Shown: in pieces, positions 1 through 6,370 of the stretch | Position numbering within the stretch: the first letter of the stretch is position 1 | Layout of the letters: each line of letters starts with the position of its first letter | NCBI GenBank assembly: GCA_903897985.1 | Contig: CAIUDS010000646.1 | Span: 1 to 7,319 of the forward strand | Length of the DNA stretch: 7,319 nucleotides | Direction: 5' to 3' | Origin: an uncultured delta proteobacterium | Lineage (GTDB): Bacteria > RBG-13-61-14 > DRUE01 | Notes under the pieces: generated by a model | Databases searched by the model: none | What the model was told of the DNA's origin: nothing | The model's input: the letters and a program-made list of their open reading frames with translations, nothing else | Made by a program: the position numbers and the translations under genes

Positions 1-1
1 C

Positions 2-70
2 CCTGTTTCCGGCCAAGCCCTTGATTCTGTCCGGGTTTTGGCTTATCCTGTCCCCGTTGGGGTGAAGGGC
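2..70. repeat. Degenerate ~22-bp tandem motif at left edge
   Basis: Three loosely similar units, each beginning with CTGT followed by a C/T-rich then G-rich tract, start near positions 3, 27 and 49. The last two are the clearest: TCTGTCCGGG at 26-35 and CCTGTCCCCG at 47-56. The last unit also contains a small CCCC-GTT-GGGG hairpin at 52-62. No open reading frame or RNA family is recognised here. The similarity is weak and may be chance. The stretch lies just upstream of the tRNA-like fragment and could be the edge of a larger repeat region outside the window. Confidence 0.25.
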
Positions 71-86
71 GTTCTAGATTTATAAA
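57..86 (+). promoter_or_regulatory. Weak candidate promoter upstream of the nitroreductase gene
   Basis: TTGGGG at 57-62 and TATAAA at 81-86 are separated by 18 nt. The -10 matches the sigma70 consensus at 5 of 6 positions, the -35 at only 3 of 6. Transcription would begin near position 92. It would then place the tRNA-like end and the long 121-212 hairpin in the leader of the nitroreductase mRNA. A second weak pair, TTGATT 21-26 with TATCCT 44-49 and 17-nt spacing, is also possible. Both are speculative. Confidence 0.22.
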
Positions 87-87
87 A

Positions 88-112
88 GGTTCGAGTCCCT
101 TCGCCGCCACCA
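88..112 (+). tRNA. 3'-terminal fragment of a tRNA (no 5' part); possible attachment-site remnant
   Basis: The sequence reads GG, then a canonical T-loop TTCGAGT at 90-96, the T-stem strand CCCTT at 97-101, an acceptor strand CGCCGCC at 102-108, a discriminator A and an encoded CCA at 110-112. The intact gene would begin GGCGGCG, but no such sequence lies about 75 nt upstream. The bases before position 88 form neither an anticodon arm nor a variable loop, and the T-stem pairs poorly (AAAGG against CCCTT, one A-C clash). Position 70 is G, so the G3-U70 pair required of a tmRNA or tRNA-Ala is absent, which argues against the end of ssrA. Short tRNA 3' ends of this kind are typical of integrase att sites, but no integrase is visible here. 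It could also be a decayed tRNA. Confidence 0.5.
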
Positions 113-120
113 TTAAATTT

Positions 121-212
121 GGTGAAATTGGTCAAGCTGGTAAAATTGATAAAACTGGTCGGCGGCTGAATTCACCAATTTTACCAAATTCACCAGCTTC
201 ACCAACTTGACC
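121..212. repeat. Large imperfect hairpin built of 9-bp GGTNAANNT units
   Basis: The left arm (121-160) is four head-to-tail 9-mers, GGTGAAATT, GGTCAAGCT, GGTAAAATT and GATAAAACT, plus a partial GGTC. The right arm (168-212) carries five units in the opposite orientation. From the outside in, their reverse complements read GGTCAAGTT, GGTGAAGCT, GGTGAATTT, GGTAAAATT and GGTGAATTC. Paired unit by unit, each 9-mer has one or two mismatches, so about 33 of 40 positions pair. The loop is the GC-rich stretch around 161-167. The hairpin ends 6 nt before the Shine-Dalgarno of the nitroreductase gene. It is too long and lacks a T-tract for a simple terminator, and I do not recognise it as a named repeat family. 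Confidence 0.8.
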
Positions 213-231
213 TATTTTAAGGAGGTGCGGG

Positions 232-789
232 ATGGAAACCCTGGAGTGCATCAAGGCGCGTAAGAGTATGCGGAAATACAAGAGCGACCCGGTTCCGCTC
301 GAGGTTTTGAAGAAGGTTTTAGAGGCCCTGCAGTGGGCGCCCAGTTGGGCCAATACCCAGTGCTGGGAAATCCTGGTGGTGGATGATGCCGAACTCAAGG
401 TTAAGTTGCAGGCCTGCCTGCCCCCGTTCAATCCCTCGTTCAAGGCGATGCTGGAAGCCCCCCTGGTGATAGTGGTCTGCGGACGCAAAGGCCGGGCCGG
501 GTTCAAAAAGGGACAGGCCATGACCATCCACGGCGATTGGATGTCGTTTGACTGCGGCATCGCCTCTGAACACCTCTGCCTGGCCGCGCGCGAGTTGGGA
601 CTGGGCACCGTGCATGTGGGCCTGATGGACCACAAGAAAGCGAAGGAAACCCTGGGTCTGCCCGAAGATATCGAGGTATTTGAATTCATCCCGCTCGGAT
701 ATCCCGCGGACGAATTCAAAGGACCCGGCCGCAAGGCGCTCGCTGAATTCGTGCATTGGAACAGCTTTGGGAACAAAAAGGAGTTCTGA
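232..789 (+). CDS. Nitroreductase family protein (FMN-dependent)
   Basis: The 185-residue product is the usual length for a compact nitroreductase-fold flavoenzyme, a family that binds FMN as a homodimer and uses NAD(P)H to reduce nitro compounds, quinones or other acceptors in the cytoplasm. The N-terminal FMN-phosphate motif is visible as R10-x-S12-x-x-R14. A PSWANTQCWE segment at 37-46 matches the family's P-S-x-x-N-x-Q-x-W block. The helix from D107 to about L124 leads into GLGTVHVG (123-130), and the late LGYP (155-158) is the typical C-terminal core motif. The start is set by AAGGAGGTG at 219-227, ending 4 nt before ATG. A GDT1-like gene follows after 18 nt, so the two are probably co-transcribed. 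The substrate cannot be inferred. Cysteines at 44, 62, 83, 108 and 116 are more than such proteins usually carry. Confidence 0.9.
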   Translation: METLECIKARKSMRKYKSDPVPLEVLKKVLEALQWAPSWANTQCWEILVVDDAELKVKLQACLPPFNPSFKAMLEAPLVIVVCGRKGRAGFKKGQAMTIHGDWMSFDCGIASEHLCLAARELGLGTVHVGLMDHKKAKETLGLPEDIEVFEFIPLGYPADEFKGPGRKALAEFVHWNSFGNKKEF

Positions 790-807
790 GAACCAAAGGA
801 GAAATCC

Positions 808-1080
808 ATGGACTGGAAGCTTTTTTTCAGCACTTTCGGCGTGGTGTTTCTGGCGGAGCTTGGCGACAAGACCCAATTGGCCGCGCTCAGTCTTACCGCG
901 GACAGCAAAAAACCGCTCATTATTTTCCTCGCCGCCAGCCTGGCCTTGATCGTGGCAACCCTGCTCGGGGTCCTGGTCGGCGACGCTTTGTTCCGGATCA
1001 TTCCCCAAATCTGGATCCACCGCGGAGCCGCAATCCTTTTCGTGGTGATGGGGGGCTTGCTCTGGTTCAAGGTCCTTTAA
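808..1080 (+). CDS. Half-size GDT1/UPF0016 (TMEM165-like) membrane protein
   Basis: This 90-residue, very hydrophobic protein has three predicted membrane segments, at about residues 5-27, 37-58 and 70-88. The first holds the family signature E17-L-G-D20-K-T22, the acidic motif that binds the transported cation. GDT1/UPF0016 proteins move divalent cations, and the bacterial member MneA exports manganese. Full-length members carry two such three-helix halves with two E-x-G-D-K/R-T/S motifs, whereas this gene encodes only one. It therefore probably works as a homodimer or with a second half-gene elsewhere, because no partner follows in this window. AAAGGAG at 795-801, ending 6 nt before ATG, supports the start. 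The 18-nt gap to the nitroreductase suggests a shared transcript. The exact ion is inference. Confidence 0.85.
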   Translation: MDWKLFFSTFGVVFLAELGDKTQLAALSLTADSKKPLIIFLAASLALIVATLLGVLVGDALFRIIPQIWIHRGAAILFVVMGGLLWFKVL

Positions 1081-1087
1081 GAAACAG

Positions 1088-1144
1088 GGCTTAAAAGCAT
1101 AAGGGCGAAAAAGTTTAAGGGACGCGGTGGCGGGCTTTTAAGCC
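1088..1144. repeat. 11-bp perfect inverted repeat in the spacer after the GDT1-like gene
   Basis: GGCTTAAAAGC at 1088-1098 is the exact reverse complement of GCTTTTAAGCC at 1134-1144, with a 35-nt purine-rich loop. An overlapping alternative stem pairs GCATAA (1097-1102) with TTATGC (1154-1159). The 3' side runs into a pyrimidine-rich tract (1151-1189) but not an immediate T-run. It starts 7 nt after the stop codon, so it could end the nitroreductase/GDT1 transcript, though it is not a canonical intrinsic terminator. Confidence 0.5.
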
Positions 1145-1250
1145 GTTAATCTTTTATGCCTTTGATCCTTTCACCTTTTTCATTTTTCCTGCCAACTTTA
1201 TGAGAAATCTGTAATCCCAATAATTGGTCCTCCGGGATAGAGCGGGGGCT

Positions 1251-1275
1251 GAAATTGGCAGAAATTGGAAAAATT
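1251..1275 (+). repeat. Tandem GAAATTGGNA units
   Basis: Two 10-mers, GAAATTGGCA (1251-1260) and GAAATTGGAA (1261-1270), stand head to tail and differ at one base, followed by AAATT. They share the core GAAATTGG with the 9-bp units at 121-212. They sit about 20 nt upstream of the cold-shock gene's -35 box, where an A/T-rich UP-like element could also lie. Confidence 0.45.
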
Positions 1276-1295
1276 AAAAAAATCTTATTTAGCGC

Positions 1296-1323
1296 TTGAC
1301 AAGGTTTCTGGATTTGATACTAT
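1296..1323 (+). promoter_or_regulatory. Sigma70-type promoter of the cold-shock gene
   Basis: A perfect -35 box TTGACA (1296-1301) is followed after 16 nt by TACTAT (1318-1323). The -10 is preceded by TG one base upstream (1315-1316), which makes an extended -10. A/T-rich sequence at 1265-1290 could serve as an UP element. Initiation near 1330 leaves a leader of only about 34 nt before the ATG. Confidence 0.7.
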
Positions 1324-1363
1324 TTTAGAGAGAAGGGCCAAACCTCTAACAGGAGGGAATCGG

Positions 1364-1570
1364 ATGTTAAAAGGATTGGTCAAGTGGTTCAATGACGCGA
1401 AAGGGTTTGGGTTCATCGAGCAGGACACCGGCGAGGATGTATTCGTTCACTTCTCGGTGATTGAAGGAGAGGGCTACAAGAGCTTGGTTGATGGCCAGGA
1501 GGTCGAGTTCGAGTTCATAGACACTCCCAAGGGACTCCAGGCCACCAAAGTTGTCAAAGCCATGCTCTGA
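1364..1570 (+). CDS. Cold-shock domain protein (Csp family)
   Basis: A 68-residue single cold-shock domain, the usual length for CspA-like proteins. These are small OB-fold proteins that bind single-stranded RNA or DNA and act as RNA chaperones in the cytoplasm. It opens with the family's KWFND segment (7-11), followed by RNP1 KGFGFI (13-18) and RNP2 VFVHF (26-30). The late G-x-x-A-T-K-V stretch is also typical. The reading frame stays open upstream to 1265, but the start is placed at 1364. AGGAGG at 1351-1356 is correctly spaced, homology begins exactly there, and the upstream codons overlap the promoter. The leader is too short to hold an E. coli cspA-type thermosensor structure, so cold induction by that mechanism is unlikely. 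It stands alone and faces the isomerase gene. It could be csp A/C/D/E-like, and no specific symbol is justified. Confidence 0.95.
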   Translation: MLKGLVKWFNDAKGFGFIEQDTGEDVFVHFSVIEGEGYKSLVDGQEVEFEFIDTPKGLQATKVVKAML

Positions 1571-1598
1571 TCGGCCTTCCGGACCTCGGCGGAATCAT

Positions 1599-1642
1599 CC
1601 AGTTCCAACTGGCGGCAAGCGGCCTGCCTGAAAGGTTGGAAT
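1599..1642. repeat. Small inverted repeats between convergent genes
   Basis: The 89-nt space between the convergent cold-shock and isomerase genes holds a palindrome CCAGTT-CC-AACTGG (1599-1612). Overlapping it is GTTCCAAC, whose core TTCCAAC (1603-1609) can instead pair with GTTGGAA (1635-1641). Either fold could end transcription from one or both sides. No T-tract follows on either strand, so a terminator is not claimed. Confidence 0.35.
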
Positions 1643-1659
1643 CGTCGTAACCCCGAAGC

Positions 1660-2505
1660 CTATCCCCTGGCTGCGCAGGTGTCGGTGATCCCCATGATCT
1701 TTTTGAAATAAGCCAAGCTTTCCTGAGCCGGCTCGATCGAGATGCCCAGCTTGACCACCTCCAGCGTCACGATGTGCGGGAAGTGATGTAGGAATTCCTT
1801 CAGGGGCGCATAGTCAAAATTGCCCTCGCCGATGGTCAGGTGGTCGTCATTCTTGCCCAGGTTGTCCGTGAAATGGACATGGCGGATATCCGGGCCCAGC
1901 TTCTTGAGCGCGGTTTCCACGCCTTCGGCCAGACGGCTGTGGCCGATGTCCAGCGTGAATTTTAGATTAGGATTATCCACTTCCTTTTTGATCCGGAGTA
2001 AATCGTCCAGGTTCTGTTCGACTTTGTTCCCGACGAAGTTGCAGTTTTCCAGACAAAGGAACACCTTGCGTTTTTCGGCGAGTTCCGCGATGCGTTTGAG
2101 CGAGTCCAGGTTTAGCTGCCACTGGATCATCCTTCCCTGCTCACCCCCGCCCTTGAGCGCGGAATCCATCAGGTATTCGCCGTTGTGGATCACCACGGTT
2201 TTTCCGCCCAGGTCGTGGCAGAGTTCCACCGCCTCGAGGCTTTGCCGCACGGATTCGGCGAGGATGCCGCGGTTGAGGCTGGCCAGATTCAGGTCGTTGA
2301 ACGGGGCGTGCAGCGCCAGCTCCAGTTTGAATTCATCGGCCATCTTGCGGGCCGCGTCCTTTTGCGCCGTGGTGACCCGGCCGAGGTCAATCTGGGGGAA
2401 CTCGCCGAAAATCTCAAAAGCCTGATACCCGAGTTCGCCCGCGTATCGAATGCCGTCCAGCCAGGGCGCCAGCATGACCGAAGCGCCCGCCATTCCTATT
2501 TTCAT
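1660..2505 (-). CDS. Sugar phosphate isomerase/epimerase-like TIM-barrel protein
   Basis: A 281-residue protein of the xylose-isomerase-like/AP-endonuclease-2 superfamily, which are metal-dependent TIM barrels that isomerise or epimerise sugars and related polyols. The metal ligands recur in the expected order at strand ends: H66 (LHAPFND), H107 (VIHNGE), E153 (CLENC), D186 and H189 (LDIGHS), H211 (VHFTDN), D220-x-H222 (NDDHL) and E249 (TLEV). The TIGEG segment at 224-228 is typical of the sugar-isomerase branch rather than of DNA repair enzymes. The start overlaps the upstream oxidoreductase stop in an ATGA, with GGGAGGG at 2514-2520 as ribosome site, so translation is probably coupled. It is the last gene of the mnmG operon. 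The substrate is unknown. Endonuclease IV is unlikely, because the match to Nfo-specific motifs is poor. Confidence 0.85.
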   Translation of the reverse strand: MKIGMAGASVMLAPWLDGIRYAGELGYQAFEIFGEFPQIDLGRVTTAQKDAARKMADEFKLELALHAPFNDLNLASLNRGILAESVRQSLEAVELCHDLGGKTVVIHNGEYLMDSALKGGGEQGRMIQWQLNLDSLKRIAELAEKRKVFLCLENCNFVGNKVEQNLDDLLRIKKEVDNPNLKFTLDIGHSRLAEGVETALKKLGPDIRHVHFTDNLGKNDDHLTIGEGNFDYAPLKEFLHHFPHIVTLEVVKLGISIEPAQESLAYFKKIMGITDTCAARG

Positions 2506-3821
2506 AATAGTTTCCCTCCCAGGTAGCCCGCGATTTTTTCCGAAACCTTGATCCCGCTCGCAACCGCGATCTCGCCGCTCGCGCCCGGGACCGCCACGCT
2601 GTCTCCCGCCAGAAACAGGTTCTCCACCTGCGGCGCCTCCACCGAAGGCCGGTCCACCAGGCTCTGCCGGGTGGTGAGCGCGGCGCCGTCAATGATCGGG
2701 AGGGCCAGGATGCGCTCCCATTCGACAAGCGCGAAAAAGTCCGGGAAAATCTTTTTGATCTGGCCGCGCAGTTTGTGGATGCCGGCGCGCACCGCCTCCG
2801 GGTCGGCCATCTGATCCGGCGACAGGGTGATCAGCCAGCTCGAAAGCTGCTTGCCTGCGGGCGCCAGGCCCGGGTCGAGGTTGGAGGGGAACTTGCCCAT
2901 GATCCCGAGTTCCGGCTCGATCAGCCAGCCCTTGAGCTCGCTCGCCTTCTCCCGCAACGCGAAGTCAATGGCCACGCCCGAAACCGGCTCCAGCCGCTTG
3001 ACCTTTTTCACGAACTTTTCCGGGAAATGGGAGGGGCCGGCGAGTTGGAGAAAATAGGCCATGGGCCCGGTATAGACCAGAACCTCCGGCTCGAACTGCC
3101 CCTCGCTCGAGTCAATCGTTTTCACCCGGCCGTTCTCAATTTCGAGCGCGAGCGCCCGGCAGCCGAGCTTGAGCTCGCCCCCGGCTTCGGCAATGGCCGA
3201 AACCATTTTGTCTATGAAAACCCGAGAACTGCCTTTCAATTGCGCCGAACCCACGCCCGCGTCATAAGCCCGCCGCAGATGCGCCACCAACTCGCCCGTG
3301 CTGATCCTCGCCGGGTCCGATTCCATCACCTGCAGCCCGATCAGGCGCGTCATGAGCATGACTTTTTCGTCTTTCAGCGCATCGCCCATGAGGTCCGAAA
3401 GGCTCTTGTGGTAAAATTTCTCCGGCGCCTGCAGCGCCAATTTTTCCAACGCCTCTTTCACCACCGTGATTTCCTCGCGGTGAAAGTATTTCTTGACCTC
3501 CTCCGGAACCGGTTCCTTGCCCCCGGGGATCGGGAACAAATCCTTGCCCCGGATCAGCCAGCCTCGATGATCCTCCCGCAGCCATTCCGGGGTCAGCCCC
3601 AACTCCGCCATCACCTTGGCCGCGCTGCTCTTGTCCGCATACCGGAAGGAATGAACGCCATACTCGAGCACAAAACCGTCCTTCTCCATAACCCGCGCCC
3701 GGCCGCCCGCGCCTCCCGATTCCTCCATGATGAACACCTGGAACCCCTTCCGGGCCAGAAGCGCGCCCGCGCTCAGACCGGCCAGTCCCGCCCCGATGAT
3801 CACAACCTGTTTCTTCTCCAC
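2502..3821 (-). CDS. FAD-dependent oxidoreductase, phytoene desaturase/amine oxidase type
   Basis: A 439-residue flavoprotein. The N-terminal Rossmann motif is G10-A-G12-L-A-G15, with acidic residues E33/E34 to bind the ribose and a GGRAR block (39-43) that marks the carotenoid-desaturase, protoporphyrinogen-oxidase and amine-oxidase group. The C-terminus has the matching FAD motif NLFLAGDS (401-408), followed by G-A-S-G-E-I-A (415-421) over the flavin. The length is somewhat short for phytoene desaturases, which are often near 500. Translation starts at GTG, supported by GGAGG (3831-3835) 9 nt upstream. It lies 13 nt after rsmG and overlaps the isomerase by 4 bp. No carotenoid or haem genes are nearby, so the substrate cannot be named. 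It may be one of the many uncharacterised members of this family. Confidence 0.85.
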   Translation of the reverse strand: MEKKQVVIIGAGLAGLSAGALLARKGFQVFIMEESGGAGGRARVMEKDGFVLEYGVHSFRYADKSSAAKVMAELGLTPEWLREDHRGWLIRGKDLFPIPGGKEPVPEEVKKYFHREEITVVKEALEKLALQAPEKFYHKSLSDLMGDALKDEKVMLMTRLIGLQVMESDPARISTGELVAHLRRAYDAGVGSAQLKGSSRVFIDKMVSAIAEAGGELKLGCRALALEIENGRVKTIDSSEGQFEPEVLVYTGPMAYFLQLAGPSHFPEKFVKKVKRLEPVSGVAIDFALREKASELKGWLIEPELGIMGKFPSNLDPGLAPAGKQLSSWLITLSPDQMADPEAVRAGIHKLRGQIKKIFPDFFALVEWERILALPIIDGAALTTRQSLVDRPSVEAPQVENLFLAGDSVAVPGASGEIAVASGIKVSEKIAGYLGGKLL

Positions 3822-3834
3822 TCCCGAATCCCTC

Positions 3835-4494
3835 CTATTTCTTCCTCAGCATGATCAAAGTCCGGCTGCCCGCCATATGGGGAAGTTCATAATCAAAGTT
3901 TTGCTCGTGCTCGAACCCGAGTCGGTCAATGGCCCTCCGAGCTTCTTTCAACTCGGTTTCGGCCGAGGGGCCTTTGTATGCGATCAGCCTGCCGCCGGTT
4001 TTCAAATACGGATGCGCCAGCCGCAAAATCAAATCCAGACTGCCGAACGCTCGGGCCAGCGCCGCGTCAAACTGGCCGAGCAGCCGCTTTTGCAAATTCC
4101 GGTCCTCCGCCCGCTCCGGTACCGCCCGGCCGTTTTCCAGCTTCAATTCCCGGATCACTTTATTGAGGAACGCCGATTTTTTCAAGTTGGATTCGAGCAG
4201 GATCAGCTTCATGTTGGGCCGCGCGATCTTGAGCGGGAGTCCGGGACAGCCCATGCCGCTGCCCAGGTCCAGCACGGTCCCGTTATCGGACAGGAACCGG
4301 TGGCCGGAAAGGGAATCTATGAAATGTTTGATCACGATCCCATCCTCGTCCTCAATCCCGGTCAGGTTGAGCTTCTGGTTGTATTGCTGGAGCAGTTCCA
4401 GATAACTCTCGAATTGCAAAAGCTCTTGCTCCCGGACCCGCGCGGAAAAGACATGGGCCTGCTTAAAAAGCAGGTCTTTCAGGTCAGACCGCAT
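3835..4494 (-). CDS. rsmG: 16S rRNA (guanine-527-N7)-methyltransferase RsmG
   Basis: A 219-residue class I methyltransferase that uses S-adenosylmethionine to make m7G at position 527 (E. coli numbering) in the decoding region of 16S rRNA. Loss of this enzyme gives low-level streptomycin resistance in several bacteria. Family landmarks are the N-terminal NLTG (43-46), HFIDSL (57-62), the SAM loop VLDLGSGMGCPGLPL (74-88), an acidic E101 at the end of the next strand, RAF (148-150) and AYKG (172-175). The ATG lies inside the last codons of mnmG, an 11-bp overlap. The bases before it are CTCCCCCC with no Shine-Dalgarno, so it is probably read by translational coupling to mnmG. The mnmG-rsmG order is widely conserved in bacteria, often near the replication origin. 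Confidence 0.96.
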   Translation of the reverse strand: MRSDLKDLLFKQAHVFSARVREQELLQFESYLELLQQYNQKLNLTGIEDEDGIVIKHFIDSLSGHRFLSDNGTVLDLGSGMGCPGLPLKIARPNMKLILLESNLKKSAFLNKVIRELKLENGRAVPERAEDRNLQKRLLGQFDAALARAFGSLDLILRLAHPYLKTGGRLIAYKGPSAETELKEARRAIDRLGFEHEQNFDYELPHMAGSRTLIMLRKK

Positions 4495-6370
4495 GGGGGG
4501 AGCTTTCTTTGAATTTTTTCAGATAAATCTGGAGCAGCGAGATCGCGGCCGGGGTCAAGCCCGGGATGCGCCCGGCCTGGCCCAAAGATGCCGGCCTTAC
4601 TTTTTTCAGTTTCTCGCGCACCTCATGCGACAGGCCCGGAATCCGGTCATAGTCAAAATCATCCTTGATCCGCTCCTGCTCGCGTTTTTGGAACCGCTCG
4701 ATTTCCTTGAGTTCCCGCTCGATGTATCCCTCGTATTTAACCTGGATTTCGAGCTCTTCCTTGACCGCCTCGGGCAAGCCCGCGAACTCCGGGTCAAGCT
4801 GCTCCAGGCACTCCCGGCTGAACTCCGGCCGCCGGAGCAGTTGCTTTCCGCTTACAGTCTGCTTCAAGCTCCCGGTCCCGAGCCGCAAGAGCAACCGGTT
4901 GGTCGCGTCATTCGGAAACACCGTCAACCGGTCCAGCCGCTCGAGCCCTTTTTCTAAGAATTGTCGCTTGTGCAAAAATCTTTCATAGACCTCCGGCCTG
5001 ACCAATCCGATTTTATGCCCAAGCTCGCGCAGACGCAGGTCCGCGTTGTCCTCCCGCAACACCAGCCGATATTCGGCCCGACTCGTGAACATCCGATACG
5101 GTTCCTCCGTGCCCCTGGTAACCAGGTCGTCTATCATCACTCCGATATACGCCTGGCTCCGGTCAAGCGCAAATGCCGGCTCGCCCCGCAGCTTGAGCCC
5201 GGCGTTGATCCCCGCGATCAAGCCCTGCGCTCCGGCTTCCTCATAACCCGAAGTGCCGTTGATCTGACCGGCCGTGAACAAACCCTCCAGAGCCTTGGTC
5301 TCGAGCGTGGGCTTGAGCTGGGTCGGTTTCACAAAGTCATATTCAATGGCATAGCCCGGCTTCAGGATCACGGCATGTTCAAGGCCCTCGATCGAGTGCA
5401 CCATTTTTTCCTGAACATCTTTGGGCAGGCTGGTGGAAATGCCGTTCGGGTAGATCTCGTCGGTGTCCAGACCCTCGGGTTCGAGGAAGATATGATGACG
5501 GGTCCGGTCCGGAAATTTCACCACCTTGTCCTCAATGCTCGGGCAGTAGCGCGGGCCGATGCCTTTGATCACGCCGGTGTAGAGCGGGCTGCGGTCGAGG
5601 CCTTGCCTGATGATTTCATGCGCGCGCTCGTTAGTGTGGGTGATATGGCAGCAGACCTGCGGCCGGTCAATTTTTTCCGTGTCAAAGCTGAACGGCCGGG
5701 GCGGGTTGTCTCCGGGCTGGGTCTGGAGGATTTCATAGTTAATGGTCCGGCGGTCGAGCCGCGGGGTGGTCCCGGTCTTGAGCCGGCCGAGTTCGAGGCC
5801 GAGGCTGCGGAGCGATTCTGAAAGGTTTTCACTCGGGGGCTCGCCCAGTCTCCCGGCCGGGTAATGCTCGAGTCCGATATGGATCAGGCCGCGCATGAAG
5901 GTGCCGGTGGTCAGGATCACGCAGGGCGCGGAAAATTCCTCGCCGCTCTTGAGCCGAACGCCCCTGACCTTTTCGCCCGATTCCAAAATGGCGTCAGCCA
6001 GCCCCTGCGCAATGGTTAGGTTCGGCTGGGACTCCAGGACCTTGCGCGTATAAACCCGGTATTGGAACATGTCGGCTTGCGCCCGCGAGCTTCGGACCGC
6101 GGGGCCTTTGCTCATATTGAGGATTCGGAACTGGATGCCGGTGGCATCAATGGCATGGGCCATTTCTCCGCCCAGCGCGTCAATCTCCTTCACGAGCTGC
6201 CCCTTGGCCAGGCCGCCGATCGCGGGGTTGCAGCTCATGGCCCCGATCATGTCGCGGGCGATGGTCAGCACCAGGGTCTGGAAACCCATGCGCGCGCTTG
6301 CGAGCGAGGCCTCGATCCCGGCATGACCGGCGCCGATTACGATGAGGTCGAACTGGTTTGCCTTGTTCAT
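4484..6370 (-). CDS. mnmG: tRNA uridine-5-carboxymethylaminomethyl modification enzyme MnmG (GidA)
   Basis: A 628-residue FAD protein that, with the GTPase MnmE, installs (carboxymethyl)aminomethyl groups at C5 of wobble uridine 34 in several tRNAs. The Rossmann motif is G13-A-G15-H-A-G18. The redox cysteines correspond to C47 in MSCNPAIGG and C276 in GPRYCPSIEDKV. The second family signature (about 367-390) reads AGQINGTSGYEEAGAQG onward. The C-terminal MnmE/tRNA-binding helical part includes RIPGLS and the late RIPGLTPAAI. The start is placed at ATG 6370, giving the usual length and an AAGG close upstream. The frame extends to a TTG at 6406, but that lacks a ribosome site and adds 12 unconserved residues. 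It heads the four-gene operon. No strong promoter was found just upstream. MnmE is not in this window. Confidence 0.97.
   Translation of the reverse strand: MNKANQFDLIVIGAGHAGIEASLASARMGFQTLVLTIARDMIGAMSCNPAIGGLAKGQLVKEIDALGGEMAHAIDATGIQFRILNMSKGPAVRSSRAQADMFQYRVYTRKVLESQPNLTIAQGLADAILESGEKVRGVRLKSGEEFSAPCVILTTGTFMRGLIHIGLEHYPAGRLGEPPSENLSESLRSLGLELGRLKTGTTPRLDRRTINYEILQTQPGDNPPRPFSFDTEKIDRPQVCCHITHTNERAHEIIRQGLDRSPLYTGVIKGIGPRYCPSIEDKVVKFPDRTRHHIFLEPEGLDTDEIYPNGISTSLPKDVQEKMVHSIEGLEHAVILKPGYAIEYDFVKPTQLKPTLETKALEGLFTAGQINGTSGYEEAGAQGLIAGINAGLKLRGEPAFALDRSQAYIGVMIDDLVTRGTEEPYRMFTSRAEYRLVLREDNADLRLRELGHKIGLVRPEVYERFLHKRQFLEKGLERLDRLTVFPNDATNRLLLRLGTGSLKQTVSGKQLLRRPEFSRECLEQLDPEFAGLPEAVKEELEIQVKYEGYIERELKEIERFQKREQERIKDDFDYDRIPGLSHEVREKLKKVRPASLGQAGRIPGLTPAAISLLQIYLKKFKESSPHAV

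Noticed and set aside
88..112. 3' end of tmRNA (ssrA)
   Set aside because: The acceptor strand has G at position 70, so the G3-U70 pair needed for alanylation is missing. No tag-coding or pseudoknot sequence is evident upstream.
132..1070. Long open frame on the minus strand opposite the nitroreductase and GDT1 genes
   Set aside because: It has Ser/Arg/Pro-rich composition and no recognisable motif, and it lies antisense to two clear genes with ribosome sites. It is a shadow of GC-rich coding DNA.
1265..1363. A 33-residue N-terminal extension of the cold-shock protein
   Set aside because: The extension would be encoded across the TTGACA/TACTAT promoter and the ribosome site. The domain homology and AGGAGG both fix the start at 1364.
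1973..1981. DnaA-box-like TTATCCACT, considered because mnmG-rsmG often lie near oriC
   Set aside because: It is a single 8/9 match inside the isomerase coding sequence, with no cluster of boxes, AT-rich unwinding region, dnaA or dnaN in the window.
2775..3854. A 359-codon plus-strand open frame opposite the FAD oxidoreductase
   Set aside because: The composition is Arg/His/Pro-rich and it shows no domain, while the opposite strand carries a full FAD enzyme with both flavin motifs.
4961..5821. A 286-codon plus-strand open frame opposite mnmG
   Set aside because: It lies entirely antisense to the conserved core of MnmG and shows no motif.
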